64,000 nucleotides of DNA, taken from contig JBJKQK010000009.1 of assembly GCA_046705285.1 (NCBI GenBank), positions 7,466 through 71,465 on the forward strand. The letters run 5' to 3'. Source of the DNA: SCRD01 sp046705285 (GTDB lineage Bacteria; Acidobacteriota; Terriglobia; UBA7540). Below are positions 24,622 to 33,796 of the stretch, piece by piece; position 1 is the stretch's first letter; each line of letters opens with the position of its first letter. The position numbers and the translations under genes were made by a program. Under the pieces are notes generated by a model. It was not told the origin of the DNA and made no database searches. It saw only the letters and a list, made by a program, of their open reading frames with translations.

Positions 24622-27600
24622 CTAGACGCGATAGGGAGGCGGCGCGCCCCCGGCGTCTTTCTTTAGTGTGACTTTGACGGTTGCGATCTCATACCGGCCG
24701 ATGGGCACGACAATCTCTCGCCCATTTGATTCAAGAGTAAGCCTCTTCTCTTCTTTTTCCATGAGGTTGGTCTGCACGGCCCCGGCAGCAGCCTCAGGCA
24801 ATCGCAGCCGCACCTGCGAGGGCTTGCCCTCGAATTCGAAGAAACGGAAGATCAGCGATTTATCGTCCTCGGCTTTCTTGATGGAGGTAAGAATCACATT
24901 CTTCGGCTCAATCTGCACAAATGAGTGAGTGGAAGGAAGCGAGCCTTCATGCGCTACGGTGACCACGGGGAGGAGGCGATAGTTCAGTTCATACCCACGA
25001 AGTTCGGTATCGGCCTCGCGCCAGCCGCCCGCGTGTGGATACATCGCATAAGTCATTTCGTGAAATCCCTGATCGGCGTGCGGATCGGGGTCGATCGGCG
25101 AGCGCAGCAACGTCAGGCGAATGGTTCCCGGCTCAAACGTATCGTACCCGTACTTTTCACGGTTCAGCAAACTGAATCCGCGGCCATTCTCCGAGAGGTC
25201 GCCCCATTGCTGCGCGCAGACTTCAAATTCAGCTTCCTGCGCCAGCAGGGGATCGTACTTGGGCAGCTTCTTGCCAACCTCTGTCGCTTCGGTAAACGGC
25301 ACCGGAGGTTTTCCGGGAACATGAGGAATCGCCGGCCGCTCGACAGTTCCGTATGGAATTTCATAAGTGGCATTGAGCGGTTTGATGTCCAACGGAAACG
25401 CGACCTTCAGCATAATCTGCTGCTCGTGCCAGTGTGCCTGCATGTTCACGTCCACGCGCGGTACTTCCGGATACATGCAGATATCTTGAACGAAGGTCGA
25501 CTTCTGGAAGCTCTTCTTCACCCGCACCACTGCGCGGACCGGAGTATTCTCCACCAGCTTCACTTCTTCGGCCTGCAGCAATTCCGTCTTGAATTCCTCG
25601 TAATTCGGGTTGATGTTCCAGGCGTCAAACTGTTTGGGTTTGTTCACAAAGGCTTCCAGCAGGTTGCCCTTGCCGCCCGACCGCAAAATGTTCCTGCCGT
25701 CCTTCTTGTTGATGAGATCCGTGACGCAACCAGTTCTGGGATCGATGTCAACGCTGATGAACTCGTTCTCCATATGGAGACCACGGGCCTTCAGCGTTGA
25801 CGCAGCCGCATTCAAGCCGCTGCCCGTAACAACGTGGAACACACGATAACCGTTCGCAGGCACAGACCGGGCCAGGAATCGCACCCTCACCGTCCCGGTC
25901 GAGTCGTCACGAGAGACGACAGCCACAGGCACGACGTGGCCTTCGGGGTCCTGGACCTCAACGTTCTCGACTCGCCCTGGGAACTGTACTTCCGCTTCAG
26001 TCACATCGGTGCGTTCCCAGCTGAGAGAGTTGAAGACAACCACCGGCAACCCCGGGCCCTGCGTATCGATGCGCGCTGCCAAGGTCCTTAGAGATACAGC
26101 CAGAATCGGCTCGCTGGTGAGCTTAACGAATTCCATGCTTTCCGCTTCATCCACATAAACAATGTGGATTCCAGAACCAGCCATCAAATCGTGGAATTGA
26201 TTGAACAGCACGCGCCGCCAGCAATCTTCAAACTGATCCTGCGGATATTCGCGCCCGTGGAGCATGGCGAGCGAAGAGAACCTTTCCGCATCGAGCAGCA
26301 ACCGTTCCATTTGTCGCATGCGCTTCTTGCTGTCAGCCTGTGACGTATAAGTTCCGCGGTGGAACTGAAGATACATTTCGTTGTTCCAAACGGGAAGATT
26401 CAGCTTTGAAAGGTTGCTGTCAATCTCATCAAAGAATTCCTGCGCCGTGCTGAACTTGAAATTCGGGAACGCCGCCTTCGGGGACTGTTGCCAGCGCCTG
26501 GCGGCGTCCAGCATCTGGCGCGTCGGCCCGCCTCCGTGGTCGCCCACTCCGTAAAGTAGCATCTGCGTGTGGTAGTCAGAGCAGAGCGACGTATCCTCGC
26601 CGATATACTGCGCACACTGGACCGGGTTGATTCCGTTGACGTAGTCATGCGGGAAATAGGTGAGAACCCGGCTGCCATCCGGCGCCTCCCAGTGAAACAG
26701 CTTGTGGGGCATCGGCACCGTATCGTTCCACGACATCTTCTGCGTTACGAAATAATCCACCCCCGAACGTTTGTAAATCTGGGGAAGCTGGCGGCTGTAA
26801 CCGAATGAATCCGGATTCCATCCGATCTTCACATCCACACCGAATTTCTGCTGGAAGTACCGCTTGCCCGTCAACAGCTGGCGCACCAGAGACTCGCCGC
26901 ACGGCATGTTCAAGTCGGGCTCACACCACATGCCGCCCACCATTTCCCAGCGGCCGTCTTTCACGCGCTGCTGAATTTCACGGAAAAGGTCGGGATACTT
27001 GTTTTCCAGCCACAGGAAATCCTGCGCAGTGGATTGGGCAAATGTAAACGGCGGATACTCATCCATCAACTCCGCAGCCGTGCCGAAAGTATCGCGCACT
27101 ACTTCGACCGTCTCGGTCCACGGCCACAACCATGCCAGATCAATGTGGGCATTTCCGACGGCAAGAATGGTGAATTGCTTCATCCAGTCCGCCAGGGGCC
27201 GCATTCTTGCGTCAGCCGCCGCCAGGGATTTCTCGAAGGCCCTCTGGTTGCCAGCGTCCAGAGCCCCGAAGTCGATCGCTCTCACCGCAGCAGCCAGTTG
27301 CTGCTCACGTTCAGATTGTCCCTCCGGAAAACCTTTTGACGCCGCGTGCACCGCCATAATCTGCTGGAGCATGGTCAACGGATTCGGCTGCCCCGGAGGA
27401 TAATCCACATCCAGCCGGGCGTCGATGACGCTTGCCCAGCCTTCCCCCGGAGGTGCATAGGCTGCAACGACAAACTTTTCACCGGGTTTGGCGCTTTCGC
27501 TCAACAGAATGGGTTGCTGAGTGTTGTCGGCAGTCATTTCCACCATCGAGCCGTTAAAAAACACTCGCACGCGGCCGTGTCCCGGAAAACCGAGCCGCAG

Positions 27601-27978
27601 CGCCAGCAGCATCCGCCTGCCCTCCATGCCGTAACCACCCATGGACGGAGGGATCTCAACGGTACGTCGGAACCACATCGGCCGCTCGTTTATTCGTTCG
27701 CTGACCTTGACGAGCTTCCAATCTGAATCGTCCAGGCGCGGATCCTCGGGATGAGGCAAGTTGTCTGCATGTGCCCGCCAGTCCGGGAGAGGCAGCGTCA
27801 CCATCGCCTCTAACTTTTCGAGCGCAGCACGATACGGGTTATTCTCCAGGTCCTGCCGCATTCCGCGCGGGAATGCTTGAGCCAGAAGTGGAAATGCCGC
27901 CCCTTCTACCAACAGGTTTTCAGCCAGGAATGATGCAGCAGAAATCTGGAAGAATCTTCTGCGATTCATGGTCGCCAT
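24622..27978 (-). CDS. Tat-exported GH38 alpha-mannosidase-like protein
   Basis: The protein is about 1118 residues. A Tat signal (MNRRRFFQISAASF, residues 4-17) directs export. The catalytic domain starts near residue 285: GNAHIDLAWLWPW holds the zinc-binding His and Asp, and GWNPDSFGYSRQLP holds the nucleophile Asp region of GH38. FVTQKMSWND and a middle helical bundle follow, then large beta-sandwich domains. Residues 90-200 form a galactose-binding-like jelly roll before the catalytic domain. It would hydrolyse alpha-mannosides in the periplasm or outside. The start at 27978 has GGAGGT six bases upstream; a further upstream start is less likely. Confidence 0.92.
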   Translation of the reverse strand: MATMNRRRFFQISAASFLAENLLVEGAAFPLLAQAFPRGMRQDLENNPYRAALEKLEAMVTLPLPDWRAHADNLPHPEDPRLDDSDWKLVKVSERINERPMWFRRTVEIPPSMGGYGMEGRRMLLALRLGFPGHGRVRVFFNGSMVEMTADNTQQPILLSESAKPGEKFVVAAYAPPGEGWASVIDARLDVDYPPGQPNPLTMLQQIMAVHAASKGFPEGQSEREQQLAAAVRAIDFGALDAGNQRAFEKSLAAADARMRPLADWMKQFTILAVGNAHIDLAWLWPWTETVEVVRDTFGTAAELMDEYPPFTFAQSTAQDFLWLENKYPDLFREIQQRVKDGRWEMVGGMWCEPDLNMPCGESLVRQLLTGKRYFQQKFGVDVKIGWNPDSFGYSRQLPQIYKRSGVDYFVTQKMSWNDTVPMPHKLFHWEAPDGSRVLTYFPHDYVNGINPVQCAQYIGEDTSLCSDYHTQMLLYGVGDHGGGPTRQMLDAARRWQQSPKAAFPNFKFSTAQEFFDEIDSNLSKLNLPVWNNEMYLQFHRGTYTSQADSKKRMRQMERLLLDAERFSSLAMLHGREYPQDQFEDCWRRVLFNQFHDLMAGSGIHIVYVDEAESMEFVKLTSEPILAVSLRTLAARIDTQGPGLPVVVFNSLSWERTDVTEAEVQFPGRVENVEVQDPEGHVVPVAVVSRDDSTGTVRVRFLARSVPANGYRVFHVVTGSGLNAAASTLKARGLHMENEFISVDIDPRTGCVTDLINKKDGRNILRSGGKGNLLEAFVNKPKQFDAWNINPNYEEFKTELLQAEEVKLVENTPVRAVVRVKKSFQKSTFVQDICMYPEVPRVDVNMQAHWHEQQIMLKVAFPLDIKPLNATYEIPYGTVERPAIPHVPGKPPVPFTEATEVGKKLPKYDPLLAQEAEFEVCAQQWGDLSENGRGFSLLNREKYGYDTFEPGTIRLTLLRSPIDPDPHADQGFHEMTYAMYPHAGGWREADTELRGYELNYRLLPVVTVAHEGSLPSTHSFVQIEPKNVILTSIKKAEDDKSLIFRFFEFEGKPSQVRLRLPEAAAGAVQTNLMEKEEKRLTLESNGREIVVPIGRYEIATVKVTLKKDAGGAPPPYRV

Positions 27979-28422
27979 GTAAATACCTCCATCCCTGAGG
28001 AAAAGAAATTGGCAGGATCTTGTCATCCATCTGTGGGCAGGAGAGTCGATGTCTGCAGCAGCCAGCGATGTGACGTTCGAAAAGCAGGAAGGTCATCGCC
28101 AGTGGAATCTCAGAAATCAACCTCGGCACGTCTGGATATGAGCTACCCATCATACACCCCTTGCTGCACACGAGATTGGACTTTTGCCAATTTTCTCACC
28201 CCCCGTGATCAGGGGCCCGCTATGAATCAGAATGCACGGACCGACTTGCCGGATGTGATAAACGTCATGTGCGTAGTTGTGCACGGCCCGGCGAATCTGC
28301 TAAAATTCCACACAAGCAGGGATACCTGCGTTGATGGTGTTTTTTGTGAACAGGCCCCACGGAGGCCGGTGGGCGGCGCGCCATGAGTGGGAGATTTATG
28401 CTGAGAGGCAATGAGGTTACTC
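27979..28422. other. Divergent intergenic region between GH38 and flavoprotein genes
   Basis: This 444-base stretch holds one candidate promoter toward the flavoprotein gene (28277-28306) and no gene that I can support; a 125-codon plus-strand frame here is low complexity without a ribosome-binding site. The transcribed leader of about 110 bases contains a short imperfect hairpin (GCCCCAC.. GGTGGGC) near 28352-28374. Confidence 0.4.
28277..28306 (+). promoter_or_regulatory. Candidate promoter for the ferredoxin-NADP reductase-like gene
   Basis: TTGTGC (28277-28282), an 18-base spacer and TAAAAT (28301-28306, five of six) fit a sigma70-type promoter, with transcription starting near 28313. 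Confidence 0.4.
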
Positions 28423-29778
28423 ATGGATCAAGCAACAGTTTACGTGGTGGGTGCCGGCCCCGCTGGACTTTTCGCTGCCCGCAAGATTGCAAACGTCGGA
28501 CATCGTGTTCTGATACTTAACCGGGACATCAAGCCCGGCGGACTGGCCGAGTACGGCATCTACCCCCAGAAATTTCACATGAAAAATGGCCTGAGGAAGC
28601 AGTTTGCCAAGATTCTGGCCATGCCTAACGTGGATTACATTGGCAACGCCCGAGTGCGCTCCGACGAACGATTGACCGTTGATGGGCTGCGCGACTGGCA
28701 TCCGACAGCCATCGTTTTTGCGGTGGGAGCGCAGGGAACCAAGAAGCTGGGCCTTCCCGGCGAGAACGCAAAGGGAGTGTATTCGGCCAAGGATTTTGTC
28801 TACTATTACAATTCGCTGCCACCTTTTGCGTCGCAGGATTTCTCTACCGGACGCCGCGTGGCTATCATCGGAATGGGTAACGTGATGGTGGATATCGCGC
28901 GCTGGCTGCTGATTGACCAGCCGGGCGAAAAGCCGGAAGAGGTCACCGTTATTGCGCGTCGCGGCCCCTTCGAAGTCAAGTTCGACCGCAAGGAATTTGA
29001 TCATATTGAACCTTTCCTGGATCGCGCGGTGTTCAGCGAAGAGCTGAAACGCGTTGCAGCAGCTTGCCAGGCCGTTGGTCAGGACGTCGGCCAGGTTCCC
29101 GACACCACGTTCCCCTGGCTCAAATCCCAGCCGGAATCTTCACCGGCATCGAAGCTGACCTTCCGTTTCCTGACTTCCCCAATCGGAATCGAGCCCGGTA
29201 CGGACGATCGGATCGCAAAGCTCAGTGTCGTTGAAAACGTCCTTGTCCGCGACGGCGAGAACACCCGGCCCAAAGCGACTGACAAGCAAGTATCGCTGGA
29301 CTTTGATACGCTCATCTTTGCCATCGGCGATCTTGCCGATCCGGGTTTGGGTTTGCCCTATGGCAAGAACTCTTATGTCACCAATCCTGACTCGGCAGAT
29401 CCTGACCGCGCTGCTTATGAGGTCTTCGATCCCTCTTCCGGGAAAGTGGTCGACGGCGTTTTTGTCGTCGGGTGGGCTCGCAAGGCCAGTGAAGGTCTTG
29501 TCGGCAAGGCCCGCTTCGACGCCGAGCATGGCGTGGAACACGTCCTCAAGTATCTGGAACAGGCGGAAAGTAAACCGAGTCCGTCGAACGAAGATGTCCT
29601 CCGCGAGCTGCGCGGCAAAGGGCTCGAGGTCGTAACAAAGGAAGATATCGTCAGGCTTGGCGAGGTGGAAGCTTCGAGGGCTCAGGCACTTGGACTTCCA
29701 GAGTTCAAGTTTTCCACGAATCAAGAGATGCTCCGTGCCATCGAAGCCAAGGTGGCTGCTGGCTCGCAGCAAAGGTAG
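28423..29778 (+). CDS. FAD-dependent ferredoxin-NADP reductase-like oxidoreductase
   Basis: The protein is about 451 residues. The FAD site VYVVGAGPAGLFAARKIA is at the N-terminus and an NADP site VAIIGMGNVMVDIARWL near 145. FAIGDLADPGLG and DGVFVVGWARKASEGLVGKARFDAE complete the FprA/adrenodoxin-reductase-like pattern, so it probably moves electrons between NADP(H) and ferredoxin. The final 60 residues are extra and helical. The start at 28423 is preferred because GAGG lies six bases before it; ATG at 28411 is the alternative. It stands alone between divergent GH38 and a methyltransferase, but could supply reductant alongside the hydrogenase; this is inference. Confidence 0.85.
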   Translation: MDQATVYVVGAGPAGLFAARKIANVGHRVLILNRDIKPGGLAEYGIYPQKFHMKNGLRKQFAKILAMPNVDYIGNARVRSDERLTVDGLRDWHPTAIVFAVGAQGTKKLGLPGENAKGVYSAKDFVYYYNSLPPFASQDFSTGRRVAIIGMGNVMVDIARWLLIDQPGEKPEEVTVIARRGPFEVKFDRKEFDHIEPFLDRAVFSEELKRVAAACQAVGQDVGQVPDTTFPWLKSQPESSPASKLTFRFLTSPIGIEPGTDDRIAKLSVVENVLVRDGENTRPKATDKQVSLDFDTLIFAIGDLADPGLGLPYGKNSYVTNPDSADPDRAAYEVFDPSSGKVVDGVFVVGWARKASEGLVGKARFDAEHGVEHVLKYLEQAESKPSPSNEDVLRELRGKGLEVVTKEDIVRLGEVEASRAQALGLPEFKFSTNQEMLRAIEAKVAAGSQQR

Positions 29779-29875
29779 AGGGGTTAGCCCCACAAGTTTT
29801 TGGCATCCGGCTCCTCTCTGAAACTCCTGTCGTACCACCCATCCCGTTGCTTACAATGGGACGTGGTGGGACTTG

Positions 29876-29937
29876 GGAGTCTCAGAGGAGGGCGTTTGCT
29901 TCATCCTTCGATCTGATGTCAAACCCCTGAGACTCGG
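29876..29937. repeat. Long imperfect inverted repeat before the methyltransferase gene
   Basis: Arm GGAGTCTCAGAGG (29876-29888) is complementary, with one mismatch in the core, to CCCCTGAGACTCGG (29924-29937); the loop is about 35 bases. A second imperfect hairpin (CCACCCATCCC with GGGACGTGGTGG, about 29835-29869) precedes it. There is no T-run, so it is not a standard intrinsic terminator. Confidence 0.5.
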
Positions 29938-29982
29938 AGTCATCCGCCACAATCGAACTCTGCCATACAGGCTGATGTCCCC

Positions 29983-30882
29983 ATGAGCAGGAAATTGCCA
30001 AAGTTCCTACTGGGATTCCTTGTTCCCCACAGCCTTGCGGTACTCCGCTCCGAGTTCAAGCGGAAGCGGGCCATGCGGCTCGCCCGGGCAGCCCGCGCGG
30101 AGGATCGGAACAGGGATGACGGCGCCACGTTCGACTACGAGGAAGCAGTGGCATTCCTCAAGGCGCAGGGGTGCGACCAGCGACAGGTGATCGAGGGCAG
30201 CATGCCGCCGGCCTCGCTGGAATATTGCGGCAGAGCGATCTCACGGTTATACGCTGGAGAGCCGCTCTTGGGCCTCCATGCAGGAAACTTCGTTGGCGTA
30301 TCCTTATGTTACTTCACGAGCCTCGTTAAGAGCCTGCACCCGGGTTCCCGTGTGATGGCGATCGACCCGAATGTTCCGCACCGGGGCATTTCCGACCCGG
30401 CCGGAAAAGTCATTCGTCTCCTGTGCCGCTTCCAATGCCAGGCCAACAGCCTGCTTCTGACCGGTTACACCCTGGAGAAAAACATCAGCAACGACGGGCT
30501 GGATTCCACCGGTGACTACGATCCCGCTGCTGCCTTCTCTGGCGAGTTGAGTTGCGAACAGCAACTGCCTGCGCTGAAATTTCTCTGCTCCGGCCGTTTC
30601 GACTTCTGCGTGATCGATGGCAACCATTCCGGCGAGTACCTGGAACGGGAGATGGCAGTCGTCGAGGATCTCCTGAAGCCAAACGGTTTACTGATATTGG
30701 ATGACGTCACCGACTCCTGGCGCGAGATCAAATCTGTGTTTGAAGGCCGGGTGGGAAGAGGATTTTCACGCGTGGGCACGGATGTGCAGGTCGGAATCCT
30801 CAAGAAAGAACCATCGGCAGAGACAAACTGCAGAACAAGCAAGGGTCAACCGGGTGTCACTCGCTCCCAATCACCTCGATAA
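29983..30882 (+). CDS. Class I SAM-dependent methyltransferase-like protein
   Basis: The protein is 299 residues. A Rossmann-like core can be followed: LLGLHAGNFVGVSLCYFTSLVKSL (near 92) as the SAM-site glycine loop, RVMAIDPN with the acidic residue after beta 2, RFDFCVIDGNHSGEYLEREMAVVEDLLKPNGLLILDDV (near 206-245), the pattern of the Methyltransf_24 group. The first 35 residues are basic and may be an extra helix. Substrate is unknown. Its last 26 bases overlap the end of the GH31 gene on the other strand. Confidence 0.7.
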   Translation: MSRKLPKFLLGFLVPHSLAVLRSEFKRKRAMRLARAARAEDRNRDDGATFDYEEAVAFLKAQGCDQRQVIEGSMPPASLEYCGRAISRLYAGEPLLGLHAGNFVGVSLCYFTSLVKSLHPGSRVMAIDPNVPHRGISDPAGKVIRLLCRFQCQANSLLLTGYTLEKNISNDGLDSTGDYDPAAAFSGELSCEQQLPALKFLCSGRFDFCVIDGNHSGEYLEREMAVVEDLLKPNGLLILDDVTDSWREIKSVFEGRVGRGFSRVGTDVQVGILKKEPSAETNCRTSKGQPGVTRSQSPR

Positions 30883-33322
30883 TCTGGGAGTCGGGTCCCG
30901 TCCACGCCGATGCGCCTTGATGGCTCAAGCGGTGTGCAGCGTTGTCCCAGTGTAATCGCGTAATCTTGTAATCACCTTTTTCGTATGCGTACGTCTCGCC
31001 ATCATCCCGGTAGAGCGTGAAATCGCCATCGGCGCCTGCATAGACGCGTACCTTCGCGATTTTCTGTACCTGATCGGTGCTCAGGATCTGCGAACCGTAA
31101 GGCACGATCGACCCCGCGCGGACAAAGAGAGGCAAAGTCTGGATGGGGGCATCAACCGTAATGGTTTGTCCGCCGTGGAAGCGCTGGTTTGTCCAATAGT
31201 TGTACCAGTCCGCGCCCGCCGGCAGGTAGACCTTGCGGCTGGTCTCGCCCTGCTTGTACACAGGAGCCACAAGAAATGCCGGACCAAACATGTACTCGTA
31301 GCGAATGTGGGCAACTTTGGGATCGTTGGGAAAATCCATGAAGAGCGCACGCATGTACGGAGCGCCGGTCTTGTAGGTATGGTAGGCCAGTGAATAGATG
31401 TAAGGCATCAGCTTGTAGCGGAGCCGCAGGTATTTTTCCAGAATCGGCTCCGCCTGTTTTCCGTAAGACCACACCTCGTTATACTTGCGGCTGCCGTGCG
31501 CCCGGAAGATGGGCAGGAAGGCGGCGTACTCAAACCAGCGCGTATAAAGCTCAGGATAGTCGTCATACCCACCCACGTTGTCTCGCGCGTCCGAAGGGTC
31601 GAGCAGCGGAGGATGAGCGGGATGGTGGACCGCGGGCAGATATTGCCATCCACCGATGTCGTCCGTCCAATACGCCATGCCGGAGGCTGTAAAGTCGAGC
31701 CCGGTGGGGATTTGCCGCTGCAGAGTGTCCCAGGTGGGAGCAATGTCGGAAGACCAGAAGAAGGTTCCGTTGCGTTGCGCCCCCAAATAAGCGTCGCGCG
31801 AAAGAATCAGAGCACGGTGGTGGAAATCCCGCCGGTAACCGTCATAGAGGGCCGCAGTATGGAACAGCGGATAGACATTGAAGTAGCGGATGCCGGGTCC
31901 AATGTAGAAGTAGCTGCCGTTCGGCGGCAGATCAGGTTCGGTTTCATCCGCCCACAGGTAATCGAAGCCCTTGCTCAGAATATTGTCGCGGATGACGTCC
32001 CAGAACCATCGGGCCGCCGCTGGGTTCGTCGTGTCGATGTCGGAGCCTGCGCGGTCATACGGCAAGCCATTGGTGGGCGTGCCGTCAGCCAGGTGCTCGA
32101 ACCAGCCTTTCTTCAGCAGAAAGTCATAGTACCGCGAACCGGGCTCGAAGCGCGGCCACACGCTGATCATGGTGTGGAAGCCCATCTTGTGGAGCTCACG
32201 GTTCATCGCGGCCGGATCGGGCCAGTACCGCGGGTCGAAATCCATCTGGCCCATTTTGGTGTAGTAGAACCAGTCAACCACCATGATGTCGGCAGGCAGG
32301 TGGCGCTCGCGGTAGCCCTTCGCGACGGCAAGAACCTCGGCCTGGCTGCGGTAACGCTGCTTGCACTGGATGTAACCGTAAGCGGCTTTCGGCAACATGG
32401 GAGTCGGACCGGTCAGCTTGCGGTAGCCTTCATAGATTTCGTCGGTGGTGCGACCGGCAATCACGAAAAATGAAACCCGGTTGCCGACTTGCGAAATCCA
32501 CTTTGTTTGTCCATTGAAACCGGGCTCAATCGTCGTCTTGGAGGGATTGTCCCAGATCATTCCATAGCCGAGATTGGTGACAACGAAGGGGACACAGACG
32601 CTCGGGGCTGCTGCCGCATTGTAGTTTTGCCAGCAATCAACAACGTGCCCGCGGTGATCGAGATAGCCTTCCTGGTTCTGCCCCAGGCCGTAATAATGCT
32701 CGTTGGCCGGCGAAGCGAACGTGGCGCTCACCTCGTAAAACGGCTTGTCCGTGGGGCGCCGGTCATGGAGGATGCCCGCATTGCCATCCTTATAATTGGG
32801 GACGGACATGGACCATCCCGTCAGTTCCAGCAGTTTCTTGCCAGCCGTCGTGCCGACCGTAATATGAGCGCCGGGAACCGAGCCGCGAAAGTACCTTGCG
32901 ATATCTACTTGCGTGGGCAGAGGCTTTCCCGGATGACTGACGCCCACGGTCACCACCAGGCGCGACGACCGTTCGATATCGCCCGCACTGGTTTGCTCGT
33001 TCGTCCATCCCTCGGCCGAGGGCGAGGCAATAAAACCGTATCCCGGCGGGGCCGTTGCCTCCTGTCTGGACATGCTCAGCGTCACTCGAATAATGTTCGG
33101 CGCGTATGGCTCAAGCACAATTGTGCTGCCGCCCCGGTTCAAAACCACCTGGGATTGCCCTGCCATTGCGGGCAACGCACCGAACAATATTGCGGCCAGG
33201 GCGGCGGCAAGCCAGATTGCTTGAAGAACTCCGACCGCCGATCCGTCCGCGCCTGCGGCACTCGCCGTAATCGGTTTCAAAGCCTTTGAATACAGGTCCT
33301 GCCCTCGCCGCTGTTTTCGCAC
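30857..33322 (-). CDS. GH31 alpha-glucosidase/alpha-xylosidase, exported
   Basis: The protein is about 821 residues. A hydrophobic signal (AIWLAAALAAILFGALPAMAG) precedes the N-terminal beta-sandwich. The catalytic barrel contains MVVDWFYYTKMGQMDFDPRYWPDP and the GH31 nucleophile motif YLWADETEPDLP (Asp in WADETEP). SGMAYWTDDIGGWQ follows with the acid/base region, and a beta-rich C-terminal DUF5110-like domain ends the protein. The specificity could be alpha-xylosidase (YicI-like) or alpha-glucosidase. A GTG at 33322 is preferred as start because AGGAGG lies five bases upstream; the longer frame lacks this. It runs 26 bases into the methyltransferase gene, tail to tail. Confidence 0.92.
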   Translation of the reverse strand: MRKQRRGQDLYSKALKPITASAAGADGSAVGVLQAIWLAAALAAILFGALPAMAGQSQVVLNRGGSTIVLEPYAPNIIRVTLSMSRQEATAPPGYGFIASPSAEGWTNEQTSAGDIERSSRLVVTVGVSHPGKPLPTQVDIARYFRGSVPGAHITVGTTAGKKLLELTGWSMSVPNYKDGNAGILHDRRPTDKPFYEVSATFASPANEHYYGLGQNQEGYLDHRGHVVDCWQNYNAAAAPSVCVPFVVTNLGYGMIWDNPSKTTIEPGFNGQTKWISQVGNRVSFFVIAGRTTDEIYEGYRKLTGPTPMLPKAAYGYIQCKQRYRSQAEVLAVAKGYRERHLPADIMVVDWFYYTKMGQMDFDPRYWPDPAAMNRELHKMGFHTMISVWPRFEPGSRYYDFLLKKGWFEHLADGTPTNGLPYDRAGSDIDTTNPAAARWFWDVIRDNILSKGFDYLWADETEPDLPPNGSYFYIGPGIRYFNVYPLFHTAALYDGYRRDFHHRALILSRDAYLGAQRNGTFFWSSDIAPTWDTLQRQIPTGLDFTASGMAYWTDDIGGWQYLPAVHHPAHPPLLDPSDARDNVGGYDDYPELYTRWFEYAAFLPIFRAHGSRKYNEVWSYGKQAEPILEKYLRLRYKLMPYIYSLAYHTYKTGAPYMRALFMDFPNDPKVAHIRYEYMFGPAFLVAPVYKQGETSRKVYLPAGADWYNYWTNQRFHGGQTITVDAPIQTLPLFVRAGSIVPYGSQILSTDQVQKIAKVRVYAGADGDFTLYRDDGETYAYEKGDYKITRLHWDNAAHRLSHQGASAWTGPDSQIIEVIGSE

Positions 33323-33402
33323 TGTGACCTCCTCTGCATAAAGTCCGTTAACGCCTTCATGGGCCACTGCGCTTCTTTCCGCTCTCCGCTGATCGGAGCC
33401 GG

Positions 33403-33741
33403 CTAAAGCGCTGCTTCGCCGCGTTCTTCATTCCGGATGCGAATGGCTTCTTCAACAGGGTAGAGGAAAATCTTTCCGTCGCCGATTTTGCCCGTTTTGG
33501 CGGAGTTCAGGATGGCCTCCACCGCCGAATCGACAAGCCGGTCCGGAAGCACCATCTCGATCTTCATTTTGGGCAGCAGGTCAACATTGTATTCCCTGCC
33601 CCGGTAGACTTCCGTGTGGCCCTTCTGGCGTCCGTGGCCTCGCACTTCCAGGACGGTCATCCCTTCCACGCCGATTTCGTGCAGCGCGGCTTTAACCTGC
33701 TCCAGCCGCGACGGTTGAATGATCGCTTCAATTTTTCTCAT
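33403..33741 (-). CDS. glnK: PII nitrogen-regulatory protein
   Basis: The protein is 112 residues, the standard PII length. It senses 2-oxoglutarate, ATP/ADP and glutamine status and gates the ammonium channel. The T-loop HGRQKGHTEVYRGREYNVD includes the uridylylated Tyr (in EVYRG, residue 46; REYNVD, residue 51). KMKIEMVLPD and the B-loop region TGKIGDGKIFLYPVEEAIRIR are standard. It lies 55 bases downstream of amt, a conserved arrangement, so amt-glnK is probably one transcript. The symbol glnK is chosen from context; glnB cannot be excluded. Confidence 0.94.
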   Translation of the reverse strand: MRKIEAIIQPSRLEQVKAALHEIGVEGMTVLEVRGHGRQKGHTEVYRGREYNVDLLPKMKIEMVLPDRLVDSAVEAILNSAKTGKIGDGKIFLYPVEEAIRIRNEERGEAAL

Positions 33742-33796
33742 AGTTTCTTATCTCCGCCCTCAGAGTGTCATGCTCGGGAAGACTTCCGACGAATCG

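Noticed and set aside
28009..28386. 125-codon plus-strand ORF upstream of the flavoprotein gene
   Set aside because: No ribosome site, random-looking sequence and overlap with the predicted promoter.
31496..32473. 325-codon plus-strand frame inside the GH31 gene
   Set aside because: Antisense shadow of a well supported GH31 enzyme.
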